64,000 nt of DNA from NCBI GenBank assembly GCA_937872925.1, contig CALMUT010000081.1, positions 42,258-106,257 on the forward strand, in the 5' to 3' direction. Source of the DNA: an uncultured Myxococcales bacterium (GTDB lineage Bacteria; Myxococcota_A; Polyangia; Polyangiales; Polyangiaceae). The position numbers and the translations under genes were made by a program. The first letter of the stretch is position 1, and every line of letters begins with the position of its first letter. Under the pieces are notes generated by a model. It was not told the DNA's origin, made no database searches, and saw only the letters and a list, made by a program, of their open reading frames with translations. Below are positions 63,993 through 64,000 of this stretch, in pieces.

Positions 63993-64000
63993 TAGGGGGG

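Overview
The window reads as a chromosomal segment of a high-GC member of the Myxococcota, most likely order Polyangiales. The reasons are the very large share of predicted lipoproteins with Gly/Ser/Thr/Asp-rich linkers behind the lipobox, the Cys-rich MopE-like and DUF1554-like secreted proteins, a MYXO-CTERM-like C-terminus, a CIRCE-controlled groESL operon, and repeated four-helix-bundle (S23/Avd-like) and DUF559 gene fragments. This assignment is inference from gene content; no rRNA or tRNA gene was seen.

Layout. 1-2880: two overlapping minus-strand lipoprotein genes, the first a long Cys-rich repeat protein running off the left edge. 3372-5568: promoter, CIRCE operator, groES, groEL and terminator. 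5570-11780: an accessory island bracketed by a direct repeat of the groEL 3' end plus its terminator (copies at 5367-5570 and 11570-11780). It carries a broken four-helix-bundle module, an orphan protein resembling an integrase core-binding domain, a frameshifted HNH nuclease, two small proteins, a tight three-gene operon (TIGR04255-like protein, 160-aa protein, HNH nuclease) and a DUF559 nuclease. It looks like a defence or mobile island. 12044-20000: lipoprotein genes mixed with gene debris, namely two more four-helix-bundle modules, three DUF559 3'-end fragments, a serine/threonine-kinase 5' fragment and a copied 3' end of the gene at 19135-19782.

20173-30695: mostly small secreted proteins and lipoproteins. 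Two genes stand out: a PqqD-like/HFCD-flavoprotein/methyltransferase fusion (28188-29693), and a thioredoxin-like lipoprotein (30147-30695) whose expected CxxC motif has an in-frame TGA at the first Cys, giving a UxxC selenoprotein candidate or a nonsense mutation. 31002-34289: a 1,095-aa glycoside-phosphorylase-like enzyme. 34309-43780: lipoproteins, a DUF3592 membrane protein, an FG-GAP repeat protein and two large proteins of unknown function. 43989-47463: a Uma2-type nuclease fold followed by a dynamin-like GTPase. 47508-63278: an IgGFc-binding-like lipoprotein, two parallel beta-helix lipoproteins, an alpha/beta hydrolase, a ferritin-like protein, a Sel1-repeat lipoprotein, membrane proteins and an SUMF1-fold protein. 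63833-63992: a 16-bp tandem repeat.

The strongest points for follow-up are the groEL-flanked island with its three-gene nuclease operon, the repeated four-helix modules with hexamer-repeat arms and an SD-masking hairpin, and the in-frame TGA in the thioredoxin motif. All family names come from reading motifs; no database search was run.
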